Source: Alphaproteobacteria bacterium
GTDB lineage: Bacteria > Pseudomonadota > Alphaproteobacteria > CACIAM-22H2
Reading direction: 5' to 3'
Assembly (NCBI GenBank): GCA_016869415.1
Contig: VGEI01000167.1
Location: 1 to 7,545 of the forward strand
Length of the DNA: 7,545 nt
Shown: piece after piece, positions 6,218 to 7,545 of the stretch
Layout of the letters: each line of letters begins with the position of its first letter
How positions within the stretch are numbered: position 1 is the stretch's first letter
Program-made: the position numbers and the translations under genes
Notes under the pieces: generated by a model
The model's input: only the letters and a program-made list of their open reading frames with translations
Told to the model about the DNA's origin: nothing
Databases searched by the model: none

Positions 6218-7488
6218 GTGCAATTGCGCTCTCCCTCGCTATTCTACTGCTCGGCGGACTGCCGATAGCCTTTGCCTTCGGGCTCGCCGCGATCGTCGGG
6301 CTCTATGTCGAGCAACTGGCGATGCTGAGCATCGTCGCAAAGATGTTCGCAGGGCTCGACAGCTTCGTCCTCCTCGCCGCGCCCTTCTACATCGTTGCCG
6401 GCGAACTCATGAACCGCGGCGGCATTTCGGACCGCCTGATCCGCTTCACCACCATTCTCGTCGGCAAGATCAAGGGCGGCACCGCCTATTCCGCCGTGTT
6501 GGCGGCCGTCCTCTTTGCCGGCATTTCAGGAACGGCCGTCGCAGACATCGCAGCGCTTGGACAGATCTACATCAACTCGATGCCGAAGGAGGGCTACAGC
6601 AAGGCCTTTGCCGCGGCCCTCGTCACCGCCGGCTCGATCATCGGCCCGATCATCCCACCCTCGGTGATCATGGTGATCTATGCCGCCGTTGCCGACATCT
6701 CGATCCTGAAGCTGTTCATCGCGGGCATCGTCCCGGGCATTCTGCTCGGCCTCGCATGCGGCGCCATCGTCTTCCTGAAAGGTTTGCGCGGGGAACTGCC
6801 GCCGACCTCGATGACGGTTCCGAGAGAGCAGCTGCCGCGCGCGATCGGTGAGGGTCTGCTCGTTCTCTCGCTGCCGGGTTTCATCGTGTTCGGCACGATT
6901 TCCGGGGTCTTCACGCCGACCGAAGCGGGGGGGATTGCTGTCGTCTACGCCATCTTTCTCGGCATGGTCGTCTTCCGCCACCTCGACGTCGCCGGGCTCC
7001 TGCGCGCCTTCCGCTCGGCCGCCCGTCTGACCGCGGCGCTGTTCCTGCTCATTGCCACGGTGGAGATCGTCAACTACGTCTTGATCATCGCCGGCATCGA
7101 GGATTGGACGAAACAGCTCGTCTCGGTTTTCATGAATCAGCCGACGCTGTTGCTGCTGGCCTGCGTTGTCGCCTTCCTGATCATCGGGCTCGCGCTCGAT
7201 GCGGGTCCGGCGCTTCTCCTGCTGGCGCCCGTGCTGCTGCCGGTGTCGCGCCAGATGGGAATCGACGATATCCATTTCTCGATGGTGATGATCGTCTCTT
7301 GCACAATGGGACTCATTTCGCCGCCGGTCGGCATCTGCCTGTTCGTCTCATGCAAGATCGGCAACATGACGCTCGGCGAGCTATGGAAGGAGCTGCGCTG
7401 GTTCTTCTATGCGGAGTGCGGCGTGATCCTGTTGCTGGTGTTCTTTCCCGTCCTCTCGACCGGACTACCGAACTGGTTGAGGCCATGA
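6214..7488 (+). CDS. dctM: TRAP transporter large membrane subunit, DctM family
   Basis: Large integral-membrane subunit that carries the ion-coupled transport path of the TRAP system (ion-transporter superfamily fold). It has 424 residues, typical for unfused DctM, with multiple hydrophobic helices along the whole length. Family motifs are GISGTAVADIAALG at 103-116, GPIIPPSVIM at 144-153, GVFTPTEAGG at 231-240, LDAGPALLLLAPVLLPV at 328-344 and GLISPPVG at 366-373. The duplicated PPS/PPV motifs mark the two helical-hairpin halves. The start is the GTG at 6214, which overlaps the small-subunit stop. It gives the expected hydrophobic N-terminus (MSAIALSLAILLLGG), and an AGGGA lies about eight bases upstream. 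The next gene starts four bases after its stop, so the transport operon continues into another enzyme. Confidence 0.93.
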   Translation: MSAIALSLAILLLGGLPIAFAFGLAAIVGLYVEQLAMLSIVAKMFAGLDSFVLLAAPFYIVAGELMNRGGISDRLIRFTTILVGKIKGGTAYSAVLAAVLFAGISGTAVADIAALGQIYINSMPKEGYSKAFAAALVTAGSIIGPIIPPSVIMVIYAAVADISILKLFIAGIVPGILLGLACGAIVFLKGLRGELPPTSMTVPREQLPRAIGEGLLVLSLPGFIVFGTISGVFTPTEAGGIAVVYAIFLGMVVFRHLDVAGLLRAFRSAARLTAALFLLIATVEIVNYVLIIAGIEDWTKQLVSVFMNQPTLLLLACVVAFLIIGLALDAGPALLLLAPVLLPVSRQMGIDDIHFSMVMIVSCTMGLISPPVGICLFVSCKIGNMTLGELWKELRWFFYAECGVILLLVFFPVLSTGLPNWLRP

Positions 7489-7492
7489 GCCG

Positions 7493-7545
7493 ATGCGCAT
7501 CACGAAGATCGAAACCCTATGGTTTCAGGCCGTTCCCGAAGCGGA
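7493..7545 (+). CDS. N-terminus of a probable second enolase-superfamily enzyme (3'-partial)
   Basis: Seventeen complete codons are visible, beginning MRITKIETLWF and running off the window. The pattern M-[RK]-I-T-[RK]-I-E-T is the usual first beta strand of mandelate racemase/muconate lactonizing enzyme family proteins, for example the start of D-galactonate dehydratase. A GAGG site at 7479-7482 precedes the ATG by ten bases, and the gene begins four bases after the TRAP large subunit. An ATG at 7485, overlapping the TRAP stop, opens another frame that reads as Arg-rich and unconvincing. The assignment rests on a very short segment. Confidence 0.55.
   Translation, partial: MRITKIETLWFQAVPEA

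Noticed and set aside
6526..7275. 249-codon minus-strand frame opposite the TRAP large subunit
   Set aside because: Its highly charged Arg/Asp/Glu/Gln composition is what the antisense of hydrophobic helices gives. No independent coding sign is seen.

Overview
This is a high-GC proteobacterial window, probably alphaproteobacterial (a Rhizobiales- or Rhodospirillales-like soil bacterium). That placement is inferred from G/C-rich codon use and gene content, not from a marker gene. All eight coding regions lie on the plus strand with short gaps. They form a catabolic locus for an organic or sugar acid. I saw no RNA gene, insertion sequence, CRISPR array or phage sequence, and no gene-free stretch longer than 300 bases.

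Left part (1-2149): the C-terminal portion of a thiamine-diphosphate 2-oxoacid dehydrogenase E1 beta subunit, with a lipoyl domain fused to its C-terminus. Four bases later comes a D-2-hydroxyacid dehydrogenase of the bacterial CtBP-like type. The E1 alpha partner is presumably upstream of the window.

Middle part (2181-4453): an enolase-superfamily acid-sugar dehydratase whose active-site residues match the D-galactonate dehydratase pattern. Two bases later comes a second, clearly different, D-2-hydroxyacid dehydrogenase of the phosphoglycerate-dehydrogenase type.

Right part (4454-7545): a 163-base spacer with two perfect palindromes leads into a complete tripartite TRAP transporter. It consists of a periplasmic binding protein, a small membrane subunit and a large membrane subunit. 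A strong GC hairpin separates the binding-protein gene from the membrane genes, and the two membrane genes overlap by four bases. The first 17 codons of another protein follow, and it looks like the N-terminus of a second enolase-superfamily enzyme.

Working model (inference): the TRAP system imports an acidic substrate. The enolase-superfamily enzymes dehydrate or isomerise it, the two NAD(P)-dependent dehydrogenases interconvert hydroxy- and keto-acids, and the E1-lipoyl protein oxidatively decarboxylates a resulting 2-oxoacid. The substrate cannot be read from the sequence. No aldolase, kinase or regulator gene is inside the window.
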